Source: Vitrella brassicaformis (taxonomy: Eukaryota > Sar > Vitrellaceae). Taken from it: DNA of 44,544 bases. Shown here piece after piece: positions 1-12,000 of the stretch (positions within the stretch are counted from its first letter, which is position 1; each line of letters opens with the position of its first letter). The notes under the pieces are model-generated. The model searched no databases. It was not told where the DNA came from and worked only from the letters and a program-made list of their open reading frames with translations. The position numbers and the translations under genes are program-made. The DNA lies in the NCBI GenBank assembly GCA_001179505.1, contig CDMY01000597.1, positions 1 to 44,544 on the forward strand, written 5' to 3'.

Positions 1-135
1 CCCTAAACCCTAAACCCTAAACCCTAAACCCTAAACCCTAAACCCTAAAACCCTAAACCCTAAACCCTAAACCCCTAAACCCTAAACCCTAAGCCCTAAG
101 CCCTAAAGCCTAAACCCAGAAACCCTACACCCTAA
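1..135. repeat. Telomeric CCCTAAA repeat at the chromosome end
   Basis: Tandem CCCTAAA units run from base 1. The first half is nearly perfect, with occasional CCCTAAAA and CCCCTAAA slips. It decays after about base 85 into variants such as CCCTAAG, CCTAAAG and CCCTACA before unique sequence starts near 136. Read outward this is TTTAGGG, the plant-type telomere also found in several alveolates. The C-rich strand reading inward is the orientation expected for a left chromosome end. Confidence 0.97.
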
Positions 136-876
136 ATTGTTTTCTTTCATCTGCGCCACCATATAGGGGCGTCGCGAGATGGTGATAACATTAAACAGCG
201 TGTCGTCTATCGACACACACCATACAGCAAGCTCACAAAGCGATAAGCGGAACCAATCTTATGCAAAACCGCCTCTATCGCTGGCAGCGGACCCTCTCTG
301 AACCCTTTCGCAGACCTAGCATAGAACTATCATTGTGTTAATTGTGTTAACAAGGAGAAAAATACCAAGAACCACATGCACACAGTCGTGTCAGCCTTTC
401 GGGCCAACCACACTCACACATCGGCCGGCACATCACATCAGACCGCACCACATGCACTCACCCACACCCACACCGACACCCATATGCTGCACCCACAGGC
501 TGCCATTCGGTCACACAGCTGCTGCGATTCACAGACTGAGCGGTGAGCGATGTGTGCTGAGGAGCAAAACGATCGACGACAGAGATGAATGACAACAGCT
601 AGCACTCAGCAAGCACCCAACTTGAGATGCCCTCCTGACAACACACACACAGAGGGCAGGGCGGCACTCAGCCACATGGCGACAGAGGGGATGTATCGCT
701 CCGCACCCACCACTGCATGTTGGCTGATGAATCGCTCAGCCGCCGCCCTCCACCTCATCTGCGCCACCCTCACCTACCCAAAGCACACACACACGCACGA
801 TGTGATGGAGATCGAGGTGGTGGTCTATGTGGTGTGCGTGGATGTGTACCTCCGCCCTCCTCTCCACTGCCGTCAT
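136..876. other. Subtelomeric stretch with no supported gene
   Basis: About 740 bases between the telomere and the end of the first gene. It is rich in CACACA and CACC words. The open frames here overlap one another on both strands, show no domain-like composition and have no consistent splice structure. I see no RNA gene. Part of it may be the 3' untranslated region of the minus-strand gene ending at 877. Confidence 0.6.
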
Positions 877-1071
877 TTATAGTATTACCAATCTCATCGC
901 CGCTGCCATCGTCGGCATCTGCACATACACAGACAACGTCACAGACAACAGAGAGAGAAGGCATATCATCTGTCCGACCAGAGAGAGAATGTGTTTTATA
1001 CTATTATTCATACTATCATCCATACCATTGTCATCGTCATTTTGCTGTTGCTGCTGCTGTTGCTGCTGCTG

Positions 1072-1102
<31 letters not shown>

Positions 1103-2414
1103 TGTTGCCGTTGCACTTGTCCGTCGAATACGAATGACGCCACCGCCCTCAACACCACGCGAGCCAGCTGAGTGGTGACGGGGAAGCAGTGCTTAAACAG
1201 ACCACTCCCATAGACAGCCAACTCATTCGTCACGACATGGACATAGACTGCAGACAAATGGAAAGACGAACGCTTGACATTTGACCAGCAGCACTGCCTC
1301 TCTGTCACGCTGACCGGTGTTGTTTCCAAATGTCCGAATCTTAACCCACGCGACGAAAGGGTGGCTGCTGTTGGTCAGCACCAGGTATCGAACGTTACCC
1401 CCATTCGAGCCGAGTGTGGTCGTGCAGCCGGCCACTGGTATGTGGGGCGACTCGATGAGGAGACCATTCAAACGGCCGCCACCGACACCTCTGAACGGAA
1501 AGGCATACACAGAAATGACTTGCAGTGGTATTCCCCACCCAACCCCAGTGAAGCCGTTGGTGTCTTGCCTGTTGAGTATAGTTGATGTGTTACTGGTCTG
1601 ATGAGTCACGTCGAAGCGGTGGAGGATCAGATACTTCGCAAATGACGATACTGATGCATCGGTGAGCTGACCACCGAATGACACCCAATGGTTGCGAGGA
1701 ACCGCGTAGACGATGCTGCTGCTGGTCACCGGTGGGTCGTGTGATTGTCTGTGCTGCTGGTATAGACGGACGGCAGGAAGGGGCGGGTCGACTGTCAGTC
1801 TGAAACCGGGCTCGTCGATGATCGCCCGCACCTCACCGTTGCCGTGCAGGAACAGCTGCAGGCAGGTGCCGCCACTGAAGTGGACGTGGCGGCCGACCAT
1901 CTTCAGCTGCGCCAACACACGGGGAGCCGACACATAGGCCTGAACACACGATCACACACACAGACACACAGAGAGAATGAGTCCCTCTTCGTCCTCTCCC
2001 CTCTGTTTGCCGGCTCACCGTTATGTTTGCGTCTGTCTTGATATCAGCGCCACGGAGGATCACAGGCAGCTCACAGTTCCCGCACTGCCCCGCCAGCTCA
2101 ATCACCTCGCTCATCTCGCCCCAGCCGCCCACCTCCACCACACATACAGCCGCCAGCAGATCATGTGTGGCGAAGTGGTCGTCGTCGAACCGCAGTAGCT
2201 GCACTTGCTGCCCATTCACCGTCCGCCGCAGCCCCGCCTGTGAGCACAGCGAGTGGCTGAGCCGATCTCTTAGATGGGCCGCCCCGAAGAGCTCTCTGAG
2301 CCACGTGCAGGTGTCCCTCAGCCGGACGACGTCCTTGACGCTGAGGAGGTAGCGGCTCCTCCGGCCCACACAAACATATGACACGGGGTGCTGCTGCTGC
2401 TCGTGGTGCTGCAT
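877..2414 (-). CDS. Unknown protein with F-box-like N-terminus, beta-rich middle and polyglutamine tail
   Basis: Three exons on the minus strand: 2414-2019, 1939-1315 and 1247-877. Both introns have GT-AG ends and the frames join cleanly, giving about 463 residues. Residues near 22-50 (LLSVKDVVRLRDTCTWLREL) resemble the second half of an F-box, which would make it a substrate receptor for an SCF ubiquitin ligase; this is weak evidence. The middle, about residues 120-380, is rich in short beta-type segments (for example RHVHFSGGTCLQLFLHGNGE) and I do not recognise it. The last exon holds about 22 consecutive glutamines coded by mixed CAG and CAA, then an Asp/Asn/Met-rich stretch and a hydrophobic C-terminus. 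The tail after the glutamines could instead be non-coding if an unseen splice site is used. It is the first gene inside the telomere. Confidence 0.55.
1040..1110. repeat. CAG/CAA trinucleotide tract (polyglutamine on minus strand)
   Basis: An interrupted GCTGTT/GCTGCT run on the plus strand. It reads as CAG and CAA codons in the last exon of the minus-strand gene 877-2414, giving a run of about 22 glutamines. The mixed codons fit a coding tract kept in frame. Confidence 0.85.
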
Positions 2415-2898
2415 GGGATGGATAAGTCAAGACGGTCAGATGACTGAGGCGCTCGACGAGAGGCTGCACAGAGCGACAGAGCCGACACAGGATTGTGTGC
2501 ATCGAGCATGCTGCTCACAGATCTGTGTGCTGCTCACCTCCTTCGATTCTCAGATGGACAGATCAGAGAGAGGTCAACGAGTCACCATCAGCAGCGGCAG
2601 ATGAGGCGCCATCGCTCCTCAGCCACACTGCACCGATGGGCCGACAGACACACAGAGAGAGAGGCACACAGATAGACAGACAGACAGACAGTCGGCTGAT
2701 TCTGGTGTCGTGTGTCACATCCCTCCCATCTGGGTGTATGTGTTTGTGTGTGTGTGTGTGTGTGGCTGTCTGCCTGCGCACCGCTGCGGTGTTCGAGTGC
2801 AGTCGGCGGTAAGTCACCTCGGCGCCCTCAGCTGCACCAGTGTCTGTCTGTCTGTCGTCATGACGGACGGCCGCACCCACACTCACTCACTCACTCAA

Positions 2899-2976
2899 CA
2901 GACAGACAGACCGACAGACCGACAGACCGACAGACCGACAGACCGACAGACCGACAGACAGACAGACCGACAGACA
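2899..2976. repeat. Tandem CAGA/CCGA microsatellite
   Basis: A run of CAGACAGA and an eight-base ACCGACAG unit repeated about seven times with CAGA interruptions. It lies between divergent genes and gives only spurious reading frames rich in Thr, Asp and Arg. Confidence 0.9.
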
Positions 2977-3200
2977 TCTGCAGCACAGCACACAGAGCAG
3001 AGCGGCCGTCTCACATCATGGTGATGCTCGAGGTGTCCCTCACTCACTCACTGACCTGACTGACTCGCCACGTGACAAGCCAAAGTGGACGCCAAAGGAC
3101 GACGGATCTCAGCACACAGCCGTGAGGAGGGCTGGGGACCGAACCGAAGAGCCGGAGATTCAACCAGGGGTCAAAGGGTTTGTTACCCTAGAGCCCGAAC

Positions 3201-3226
3201 CCTTGACCCTAACCCTCGGGTCAAGG
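3201..3226. promoter_or_regulatory. Perfect inverted repeat just upstream of the helicase start
   Basis: Arms CCTTGACCC (3201-3209) and GGGTCAAGG (3218-3226) are perfectly complementary over nine bases with an eight-base loop. The repeat ends 32 bases before the ATG at 3259. It could be a palindromic factor site or a hairpin in the 5' leader. No function is known. Confidence 0.45.
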
Positions 3227-3258
3227 CTGGCTTTTTTTCTCCATCGGCTCCATCCATC

Positions 3259-6200
3259 ATGGCGGATCTCATCATGACCATCATCGACGATGAAGAAGAT
3301 GAAGCGCGGAAAGATCAGGAAAAGCCAACGGATGATGCCTTGCCCAAGAAGGCAAAGCGGAAGGCAAGCAAGAAGGGCAAGACAGATGAGGCGAAGGCAC
3401 AGCTGAAACAAGAAGAAGATGACGACGAAGGACTCGCTCTAGACGTGAGAAACGATGCACAGCAATGTCGGTGGTTGTCACTCAGTCAGTCTGTCTGTCT
3501 GCATGTGTGTTGTTCAGGCTGGCTTGGGATTCGACGACAAGGCCACCCTGCCATGGGAGAAGAAGAATGCCGCAAAGAGGAAGAAAGAGGGCGACAAACA
3601 CCACCTGTCAACTGAGGCGGCCCAGCATGATGAGAATGCAGACAAGGCAGCAGCGCCTGAGAAGCATTCCTCCTCTGGCAGAGGCGTTGGTGAGCGGACA
3701 TCCACTCCTGCGTCGCTGGCGTCGGGCACTGGGTGGGTCGACCTGCACCTCAGTAGACCACTAATCAAGGTAGGTGAGGCGGGAAGAGAGATGGCGCACA
3801 CACCAAACAATCAGACACACGTGTGTGTGTGTGTGAGTGTGTGTGTGGTTGCAGGCTCTGAATGACATGGGCTTCACGGAAGCGACCCCCATCCAAAGAG
3901 ATGCGATACCACACGCACTGCAAGGCAAGCACCTCCCTGACTGAGGCATACGCCTCTCCCCTTTCTATGCTGCCTTGTCTTGTGTGTGTGCAGGGAGGGA
4001 CATTTTGGGCACGGCCGAGACGGGATCGGGCAAGACGGCCGCATTTCTGCTGCCGACCCTCGAGCGGCTGCTCCAGAGCCCCTCCGTGAGGATGAGAAAG
4101 GTGAGGGATGGGAGGCATTGCAGTGCAGTGGGTGTCTTGATATGCCTGACGTGTGTGGCTCTTCAGTCGGCGGGTTCATCGGGTCCCGTGGCCACTAAAG
4201 TTCTCATCCTCCTGCCCACACGGGTGAGATGAGAGTGAGCACACACCCCACCCGTTGATGCATCATGTGTGTGTCGGATGCTGATTGCAGGAGTTGGCTC
4301 TGCAGTGTCACGAGATGCTGCAGTCACTGGCCAAATACACACCCATCACATCCGTCCTGGTACTCAAACAAGCCCACACACTTCTCCACCGAAATATATA
4401 GTGCGTCGATGTCTTCCTTTGCCATTCACTCAGGTGGCCGGCGGCTTCAATCAGAAGGCCCAGGCAGCGACGCTCAGACATGTGAGTGGCCGACGTGACT
4501 GATGCATGGCCTGTGTCATCCCCCATTCCTTCTCCTTGTGTGTGTGTGTGTGTGTGTGTGTGTCATTTAGCAACCTGACATGGTGGTGGCCACGCCTGGG
4601 CGGATCCTCGATCTGCTCCTCAACTCGCCTGTGAGCACGACAGACATTGCAATCGTTGCGCATCCATGTGATGGATGCGTATGTGGTGTGTGTCGGTGAC
4701 CTCCCTGCCTGCTTCAGAGCACCCACATGGAGCTGCTGGAGATTGTCATCCTCGACGAGGCAGACAGGCTGTTGGAACTCGGATTCAAAGAAGAGGTACT
4801 TGCACACACACACACGCACACACACACACACACACACGTCTGCCCTCTCCCATTGTGGGAGCTCTCTTATCTTGTTGTGTGTGTGTTGATTGATACTTAC
4901 TTAGTGTCTGGCGGTGTTGCGTCACTGCAGCCGGGGCCGGCAGACAATGCTCTTCTCCGCCACTCTGAGCGAGGAGGTCAGCGACCTGGCCGCACTCGCA
5001 CTCACACGGCCCATCAAACTGCGAGTCAGCCAACCCACCGCTGTCGCACGCACACTTGACCAGGTCAGGAGGGAAACAGACAGACAGACAGGCAGCGAGG
5101 GAGGGAGGGAGGAAGGGAGGAGGGAGCCGTGAGTATGGCATGTGGGGTGTGGTTGTGGTTGCAGGAGTTTGTGAAGGTGCCGTCTGAGTCTCACCGGGAG
5201 GCTCTGCTGCTGCACCTGTGCACCAAGGCCTACACCAACAACGTCATCATATTCTTCCAGGTCGATAGATAGTCAACCGCCACATACACACACGGCCTGC
5301 AGGGACCTGCACACACGCACCGCATACATACATGTCTGTGAGTGTGAGTGTGACGTATGTGAGTGTGTGTGTAGACCAAGAAGGCGGCCCACCGTGTGGC
5401 GCTCATTTTCAGGCTACTCAGTAAGCAGACCACACACACGCCATCAGTCTTTGCATTCCTTGCGCTCGTGTGTTTGTGTATGGTGCACCCACAGAGATAC
5501 CGAGTGCGGAGCTCCACGGCAACCTGGCGCAGACACAGCGCGTCGAGTCGCTGCGAAGGTCAGTCACTCAAGCCGACACACACATCCATGTGCTCTCATG
5601 GCTGGCTGTGTGTGCGGTTCAATGCACATCAGGTTCCGTGCTGGCGAGGTTCCGTTTCTGTTGGCGAGTGAGTTGGCGTCTCGCGGGCTCGACATAGAAG
5701 GGGTGGAGACCGTCATCAACTTCTCACCTCCACTCGACACCTCAAGGTCACCCATTTATACCCACAGACACACACACACACACACACACCCGCATGCCAT
5801 CCATCCCATGCATCTGTGTGCCCCCATGGCATGGATGTGTGTCCATTGCAGGTACATCCACCGTGTGGGTCGGACGGCCCGTATGGGTGCGGAGGGCCGT
5901 GCAGTGACGCTCTACGTCGACAGCGAGAAGCTGCAGATCAAAAGGATCGCCAAGGCTGTCAGCGGGGCACGCAGCAAGGCATCTGCCACCGATGACGGCG
6001 GCAAACTCTTCCAGAGATCCGTATGCACTCCCACTCCCACACCACACAACACACAACACACAAATCACTCACGACACAGAGGTATCTTAAAGCGTGGATG
6101 TGTCTGTGTATTTAGGTGCCGCGTGAGAGTTTGGATGAGTGGCACGAGAAGGTCAGGTCGTTGGGTCCGAAGATCGCCGCCATTCTGGAGGAGGAGAAGG

Positions 6201-7160
6201 TGGAGCGGACGCTGCGACTCGCGGAGATGGAGAGGAACAAAGCCGAAAACCTCACCATCTACAAAGGCACACACACACACACACACACATCCATCAGTAC
6301 CCTCTCTACATCCATTCATTTCTCTCTGTGTATGCAGATGAGATCGCGGCCCGCCCCGCCAAGCAGTGGTATCAGACGTCCCGTGAAAAGCAGCAGACCA
6401 AGATAGAGTCCAAACGACAGCTCAAACACATCACGGCGCAGCAGCAGCAGCAACAGGAGGCGGACGACACACCGCCGTCCAAGAAGCGCAAGACACGACA
6501 ACAAGACGAAGAAGCGGGTGGAGAGGAGGACAGTGATGCAGACGACAACGGCTCCGATGGCGATGAGGATGCCGACAAGTACGGTGATGATGATGCTGCG
6601 TCCCCCCGCCCAGGAAAGGCGGCCAGCAGGAGGGCTGCCGAGGGGGAGAAGGGCGGCGGCTCCAAGGGCGGCGGTGGCAAGAAGACAAAGGCCGAGAAGA
6701 AGATGGAGATCAAGTTCAAGTCGCAGAGCAAGAAACAAAAGGAGAACCAGGACGCACTTCGCAATCAGAAGATGGCCGCCCGCAGCGCCAAGAAGTGAGT
6801 GGATGGATGACCCACAAGGAACACACACCACATCACAACATCCCATGACACATCTGTGTATGTGTGTGTGTGTGTGTGTGTGTCTGTAGGGGACTGAGGA
6901 CACCGCGCATCAACAAGAACGATCCAGATGCAGACCACAGCCGCTCCCACAGCTGGCAGAGGGGCGGCAAGGACAAGAAGAGCAAGAAGAAGAAGAGGGG
7001 CACCGGGCCACAGGCAGACAAAGCGAGTGGGGCTGAGGGTGGGGCTGCGGCGTCGGGGAGGGGTGTGGGCGTGGGTGGTGAGATGGGTGGGTACAAGGGC
7101 AAGAGGAAAGTGCTGGGGAAGAAGGCATTCAAGAGCAAGAAGAAGTATAAGCGGCGATAG
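3259..7160 (+). CDS. DDX27: DEAD-box RNA helicase, DDX27/Drs1 type (ribosome biogenesis)
   Basis: ATP-dependent RNA helicase expected in the nucleolus for 60S ribosomal subunit maturation. Eighteen exons keep phase throughout: 3259-3444, 3518-3769, 3855-3924, 3994-4100, 4167-4223, 4291-4359, 4434-4481, 4571-4630, 4718-4795, 4905-5063, 5165-5260, 5375-5420, 5495-5558, 5633-5746, 5852-6020, 6116-6266, 6338-6794, 6890-7160, giving about 817 residues, close to the family norm. Visible motifs: Q motif ([14 protein letters not shown], about 152), Walker A (AETGSGKT, about 177-184), PTRELA, DEAD (296-299), SAT (about 327), SRGLDI and HRVGRTAR (about 472-479). The first 60 residues are acidic and lysine-rich. 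The last 250 are very Lys/Glu/Asp-rich with a short polyglutamine, as in Drs1. Introns 3 (from 3925) and 16 (from 6267) start with GC, not GT. Assignment to DDX27 rather than another nucleolar helicase rests on the basic C-terminal tail and the motif VI context. Confidence 0.9.
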
Positions 7161-7354
7161 GCAAACCGTTGTGTGTATGGGATGGGTGGGGGATGGGACA
7201 TTGTGGCGATCGATGGTGGACGCGTGTGTTCAAATTCCTAACATCCATTTTCTCTGTTAACGGAATCTTCCACACACATACGGCAAGCTACTTTTACTGA
7301 AGTAGGTGATGTGCTACACGGATGGACAGCCATTACGGGGCAAACAGGGTCAGG
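7161..7354. other. Convergent intergenic gap
   Basis: Between the helicase stop (7160) and the nearest end of the minus-strand coiled-coil gene. Presumed 3' untranslated regions. I see no other feature. Confidence 0.5.
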
Positions 7355-8699
7355 CTACCTGCACAACACACAACCGCCACACACACACACATGGATCGAT
7401 GTGGTCCTGTCCCTGTGCTCATCAGGCTCACGTTGTTGGCTCTTTGCCATCCCTCGCTGCTGCAGACCGATCGACAAAAACCGCCCCGGTCGCGCAACGG
7501 TGTGGCTCATCATGCTATGTGGCTGCTGCGGCATTGGAGACGCCCGTCGCATGCTGGCGCCCGCCGGGATTGGTGTGAATGGCCGGGGGTGGACGCGTGG
7601 GGTCACATAAAACATCGATTGTGTGTGTGCAGAGGGGGACCGCAGAGGGGACGGGGGCATGGCGACGATGGCCTTGCCGGGCAGGAGGCCGATGCACTCT
7701 GTCTGCTTTTTGTTGAGGTGCATGCTGTCTCCCTGACGGACCACCGGGTGCTGCCGGCCGGTGAGTGGGCTGTGAAAGGCCACACAAGGGGGCGAGGGAG
7801 CCGCAAAGGAAGAAGACAACCAGGAAGCGTGACGTCGCTCGGTGTGATGGCCCAATGTCGCCTTATCGTCTTCCTTCTTCACGCCTGGGAGAACTCTCAC
7901 GTGTGTGGCCGCCGCCCTCGTCGTCCTGGCCATTCGAGACACATCCATAGCCTTCACCTGCGACATCTGGCGGCTGCTCAGCGAGGAGGGAGACACGTGT
8001 CGATGCACGACCGAGGGTGTCGATACGCAGCAGCTGGCTGAGGGGCAGGGGTGGGATCAGCAGAGGAATTGGCGTGACCTTCGGCTCTCTCGGGCACGCC
8101 ACTGACTCTCTGTCCTGCTGCTGCAAAGCGGCAGGCTCGGTGCCCTCATCCTCTTCCTCGTCAAAAGTCGGCGCTCTTGTGGTAATCACATCGCTTGATC
8201 CGCGCACCAGTCGGTTGCCCCTCCGATGTCCATCCTTGCCCTTTGCCGTGTGGGTGAGGTCGTTCTTCCAACTCACATTCGCAGAATCGGTCTGTGTCGA
8301 AGAGTCCTGTGAGCGGCCAAGTGGTCTGTGTTCATACAAGCCAGGACGGCAGTCGACGGGCGCACGCAAGAAGCACGGCGACAGTCCTCTGTGCAAACTG
8401 ACCTTGACACTGCCACTTGCTGGGCCAAGAGAGGGACGCGCTGCAAGTCAAGGCACAGGGCAACGTTGACTTGCTGCAGTTGTTGCAACTCTGCCACCTG
8501 CTCTGCCAGCAGCTTGTCAAATTTCGAGCATGTCTGAGACAAGACACAGAAGTGGATTCAATTTGATGGGTGGGTTCGTTTGACAAACTTGGGCCATTTC
8601 ATCATTCTGAGCGGTGACGGTCTTGACGCGGGCTCTCATTGCCTCCAGCTCCTCACGGAGGGAAACCAGCTGATCCTTGGACGACCTCAGCCCTTCCAT
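7355..8699 (-). CDS. Probable coiled-coil protein, incompletely resolved
   Basis: I do not recognise this gene. On the minus strand an ATG at 8699 opens a charged, heptad-like segment (RSSKDQLVSLREELEAMRAR) that ends near CAA|GTTTGT at about 8587. It continues after an AG at about 8531 with KFDKLLAEQVAELQQLQQVN, also coiled-coil-like. Further down, about 8315-7900 encodes a stretch with STQTD and an acidic DEEEDEG patch, then serine and proline-rich sequence. A last open segment runs about 7880-7355. The junctions between these pieces are ambiguous because several splice combinations keep a frame open. Treat the span as an approximate gene whose N-terminal third is best supported. It is head-to-head with the NPHP4 gene. 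Confidence 0.4.
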
Positions 8700-8832
8700 G
8701 TTTCTCGGGGGAAGTGTCAGTGGAATCCTCCCCGAAGGCTTTGGGGCAATATTGCTTTGGGGGAGCAAGTGGCGTCACGATGGCGTGGCGGAGACACAAG
8801 AGACGAGGCCCTTCAGTCTCAGATCGCACGCG

Positions 8833-8856
8833 TGGGGGCCAGAGCGAAGGCCCCCA
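8833..8856. promoter_or_regulatory. Perfect GC-rich inverted repeat in a divergent promoter
   Basis: Arms TGGGGGCC (8833-8840) and GGCCCCCA (8849-8856) with an eight-base loop. It lies between the minus-strand coiled-coil gene start (8699) and the first supported NPHP4 exon (9086). It may be a factor site or hairpin; unproven. Confidence 0.4.
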
Positions 8857-9085
8857 GGCGTCTTTCAAAGTTCCCCCCTTCTCTCGCGAAACCAAGGCGT
8901 ACGCACGTTCTGATGGCGACTATCAAGATGGATGGTTACCCTTCTGGGGCCCCGAAGGCAAAGAGAGGCCATCCCGGCCGAATCGTCACCGACAGGGAGA
9001 AAATGCTGATCAAAGGATGGACCAATCGGTACTGTCAGACATGATGATCTGTGAGTAGTGCATTGCCCTACTGCTATTTGTTCAG

Positions 9086-12000
9086 ATTGGCGTTGAACCG
9101 ATGTGTTTCTTCGCCGCCAGCCGTGAGTCAGTCAAAGAGCCGGCTTCAAGGCCCAGTTCAAGGCTTCATTCCTGCATCCACGACTGTGTTGTGTGTGTTC
9201 AGGCCAACCGCACCACCCGTGGTCAGTATCTGACTGTCGTGGAGATCGCATCTATCACCGACATGCAGCTGCCCACACACCTCAACCCGCCATCGATGAT
9301 GGTACACATTGGACAGAGCCACGACCATGATACTTCTTTGAAGGATCTTTCCTGCCTCCTTGCAGGGCCCCACTCAGTCGCTGCTCGTGTGGCTGCAGTG
9401 CAGCCTCGTCCACCTCAGCAGCGGAACTTTCTATGGGCGCACAGTGGCCACCCAACGCACTCAGATCAAGGGCGGCAGACAGAGAGGGGAGGGGCAGGCG
9501 GGTGCAGGCGTCGGTGTTGGGCCGCTGCCACCAACCAATGAGGTCATCCAAGTGGATGTGCAGCAGGTGAGTGAGACAGGAACGCATCCACGAGTATGAG
9601 GTGCCTCATGTGTGTGTGTGTCCATGTGTCTGTTTGTATGGCTTCGATCAGTCAGTGGTGTTCCACACGAATGTCGAGGACGTCGACAGCCGCCTGTTGA
9701 TCGAAATTGTCGCACAACCGAATGACACGTCGCCAAGTGAGACAAGAGATACATAAACAACACATGGATCACATCCACCCCGTCTCGGCTCCTGCCTTCA
9801 ATTATGTACCAGATTCGACTTACAGCGAGCCCGTGTCGCTCGGCTGGACAATGCTCGAGTACCTGCACTCTCCCAAATCACGACCGGCAGCCCCCTCAGC
9901 CTCACGTGTTCTCGCTGGCACACCGCGGCTGCTGGCTCTGTCCGCCACACACGTACACAACACAACACAAGCATGTCTGCACCCACAAAGAGAGAAAGTG
10001 AGGGTACATTCATTGACCATCCACACATGCATTGCAGGCCGCCCCATCGATCATCGACGGCCTTCCCTCCGTCGCCACGCTCACCACACTCACCTACGAA
10101 GCTCCCCCACCATCCCTCGCCCCCGCAGAAGTGTCAGCACCCGACACAGCCCCGCGGATCATGCCGCCGCGTGAGGCCATGATGACGCTTCTTCCAGCCG
10201 ACTGCCCCTATGTGGTGGGCAGCCGGCTGCCCGGCCTGGTGGAGGATGGCAGGAAGGGCAGAGTGGATGGCAAGGGCGTGTTGGGGCGTGTGGTGCCGTG
10301 CCTGACGTGCGGGTGCTCCGTGGAGGATGTGATGCTCGTGCGTGAGACAGACAGGAGAGAAACTAGACAGCGAGAACACACACCCTTCTCTGATTTTTGC
10401 AGGAGGCGGGTGATTTCCGGTGGTGGGATTGCTTCCTTGTGTCTCTCAGGGAGGTCCACTACAAGTGAGTTAACATGAGAATCACACATACACATCGAGA
10501 CACATGCAGGCATTGTCTCCTCTTTGCCAGGATGATGAGCGGCAGTATCGATGAGCGTCAGGCCGACTTGGGTCCCAATGCGGTGACCATAACGCAGCAG
10601 TGCATCTACTTCGGCCTCCACAACGGGCTGCACTTCCTCACCAGCCCCTCAGACAACGCACTGGCCGTCCACCCAGTCGGCCAACACCAGCAGCCGCAGC
10701 AGAGCCTGGTGCTGCAGGCGCCGTCGGCACTGCGGTTGAGAGACGTACCGTGTGACGCCGATATTGCTATTGTCTATGAGGTGGTGGCCAAGGTGAGTCA
10801 GGCCGTATCGGAAGGGAGTGCACTGCACACGCATAATAGCTATACGCATTTATTATACATATACATACACATACAGACATACACATACATGTATACATAT
10901 CTGTATGTATGTATACATGTATGTATGTATGTATCTCCGTGTGTTGTGTGTCAGGTAGAGTTTGAGATAGGCGGGTCGTTCCAGGGCCAGCCTTCCGTGC
11001 CGGCGAGAAGAGAGCATGCCGACGTCAGGGTGGGCTGGGGACTCATCTTTCCATTCCGCCTTCCGAGACCACTCGTGCAGGCCGCCATGACAGCAGACCC
11101 ACACAAAGGCATCCTCCTTGAAAGGTAAACAACACAATACACGATGCAGAGGCAGGGAAAACTGATATGAAGGGCTAGCTTCTCCCTCCCTGCCAGGTCG
11201 TTGTTCCACGGCCCAGGTGTGGGTGTGAGTGGCCATCGTGTGTGGCGGCGGCCGACAGAGATGCCGCCTCTCACACTGTCCTTCCGTCTAGCGGGTGAAA
11301 TCCTCAGCAAGCTGCAGCAGTACAGCATTCCCATCGAGCTGGACATCGACACAACCGAGGATACAGAACCCCCATCAGCACACTTGACCACCCCACAGGC
11401 ACCACCCACACCAATCCTCCCGCCGTCAACGCTGACCCGCGGCCCCCCAGCACCCGTCATCCGACCGCCAGCGTCGCCGTCATTCGATGAAGGCATGAAG
11501 GAGCCGTGGCAGCAACAACAGCAGCAGCAGCAGCTGCAGCAGCCAGAGAGGGGGGAAGAGGATAGGGGCGGGGATTATGGTGTGCCTGCGCCTGTGGCGA
11601 CTGCTGCTGCGACTGAGAGACCGCCCTATTATGTCGGTGAGAGAGGCGCCTTGAGGGACTCAGCTGTGCAGGTGGACAGCCTGCGGCCTGGCCAAGCGGT
11701 GCAGCAGGACGAATGGATACCCGAGATGGCCCCCCCGTCTCTCCCCTCACACCCACCACAGCAGCCACCGCAGTCACCCCCTTCCACTGCAAGGCAGCTC
11801 ACGAAAGATGAACTGGAACAGTGAGCTGAGACAAGACATGACATGGCGCGATCATCTTTTCCATCAAGTGCCATTTCTGTGTGTCATGTCTGTCTGTATA
11901 TGGTTGATCAGGTTGGCGGCCGAGGGCGGCTCCCCCTTCTCGTATCTGAACGCCCTGCTTGCCCCCCGGACCCTGCCATTTCCCTCACCATTCTCGTGGC

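Larger units (their letters stand above)
2415..3258. other. Divergent intergenic region with microsatellites and a hairpin
   Basis: The region lies between the start of the minus-strand gene (2414) and the helicase start (3259). It contains TG and CAGA microsatellites, the CCGACAGA repeat at 2899-2976 and an inverted repeat at 3201-3226. I find no coding exon. It should carry the promoters of both genes. Confidence 0.6.

Noticed and set aside
827-1171. Open frame on plus with a long polycysteine run
   Set aside because: It is the reverse-strand shadow of the CAG/CAA polyglutamine exon.
2899-2976. Regular repeat spacing suggesting a CRISPR-like array
   Set aside because: No spacers; it is a simple tandem microsatellite in a eukaryotic chromosome.
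3180-3220. ACCCTAGAGCCC...ACCCTAACCC looks like degenerate telomere sequence
   Set aside because: It is explained better by the inverted repeat at 3201-3226 and has no tandem order.
8580-9044. Open frame on plus that might be a first NPHP4 exon or a mobile-element fragment
   Set aside because: Its frame does not join the 9086 exon with available donors, and no transposase or reverse transcriptase motif is visible.
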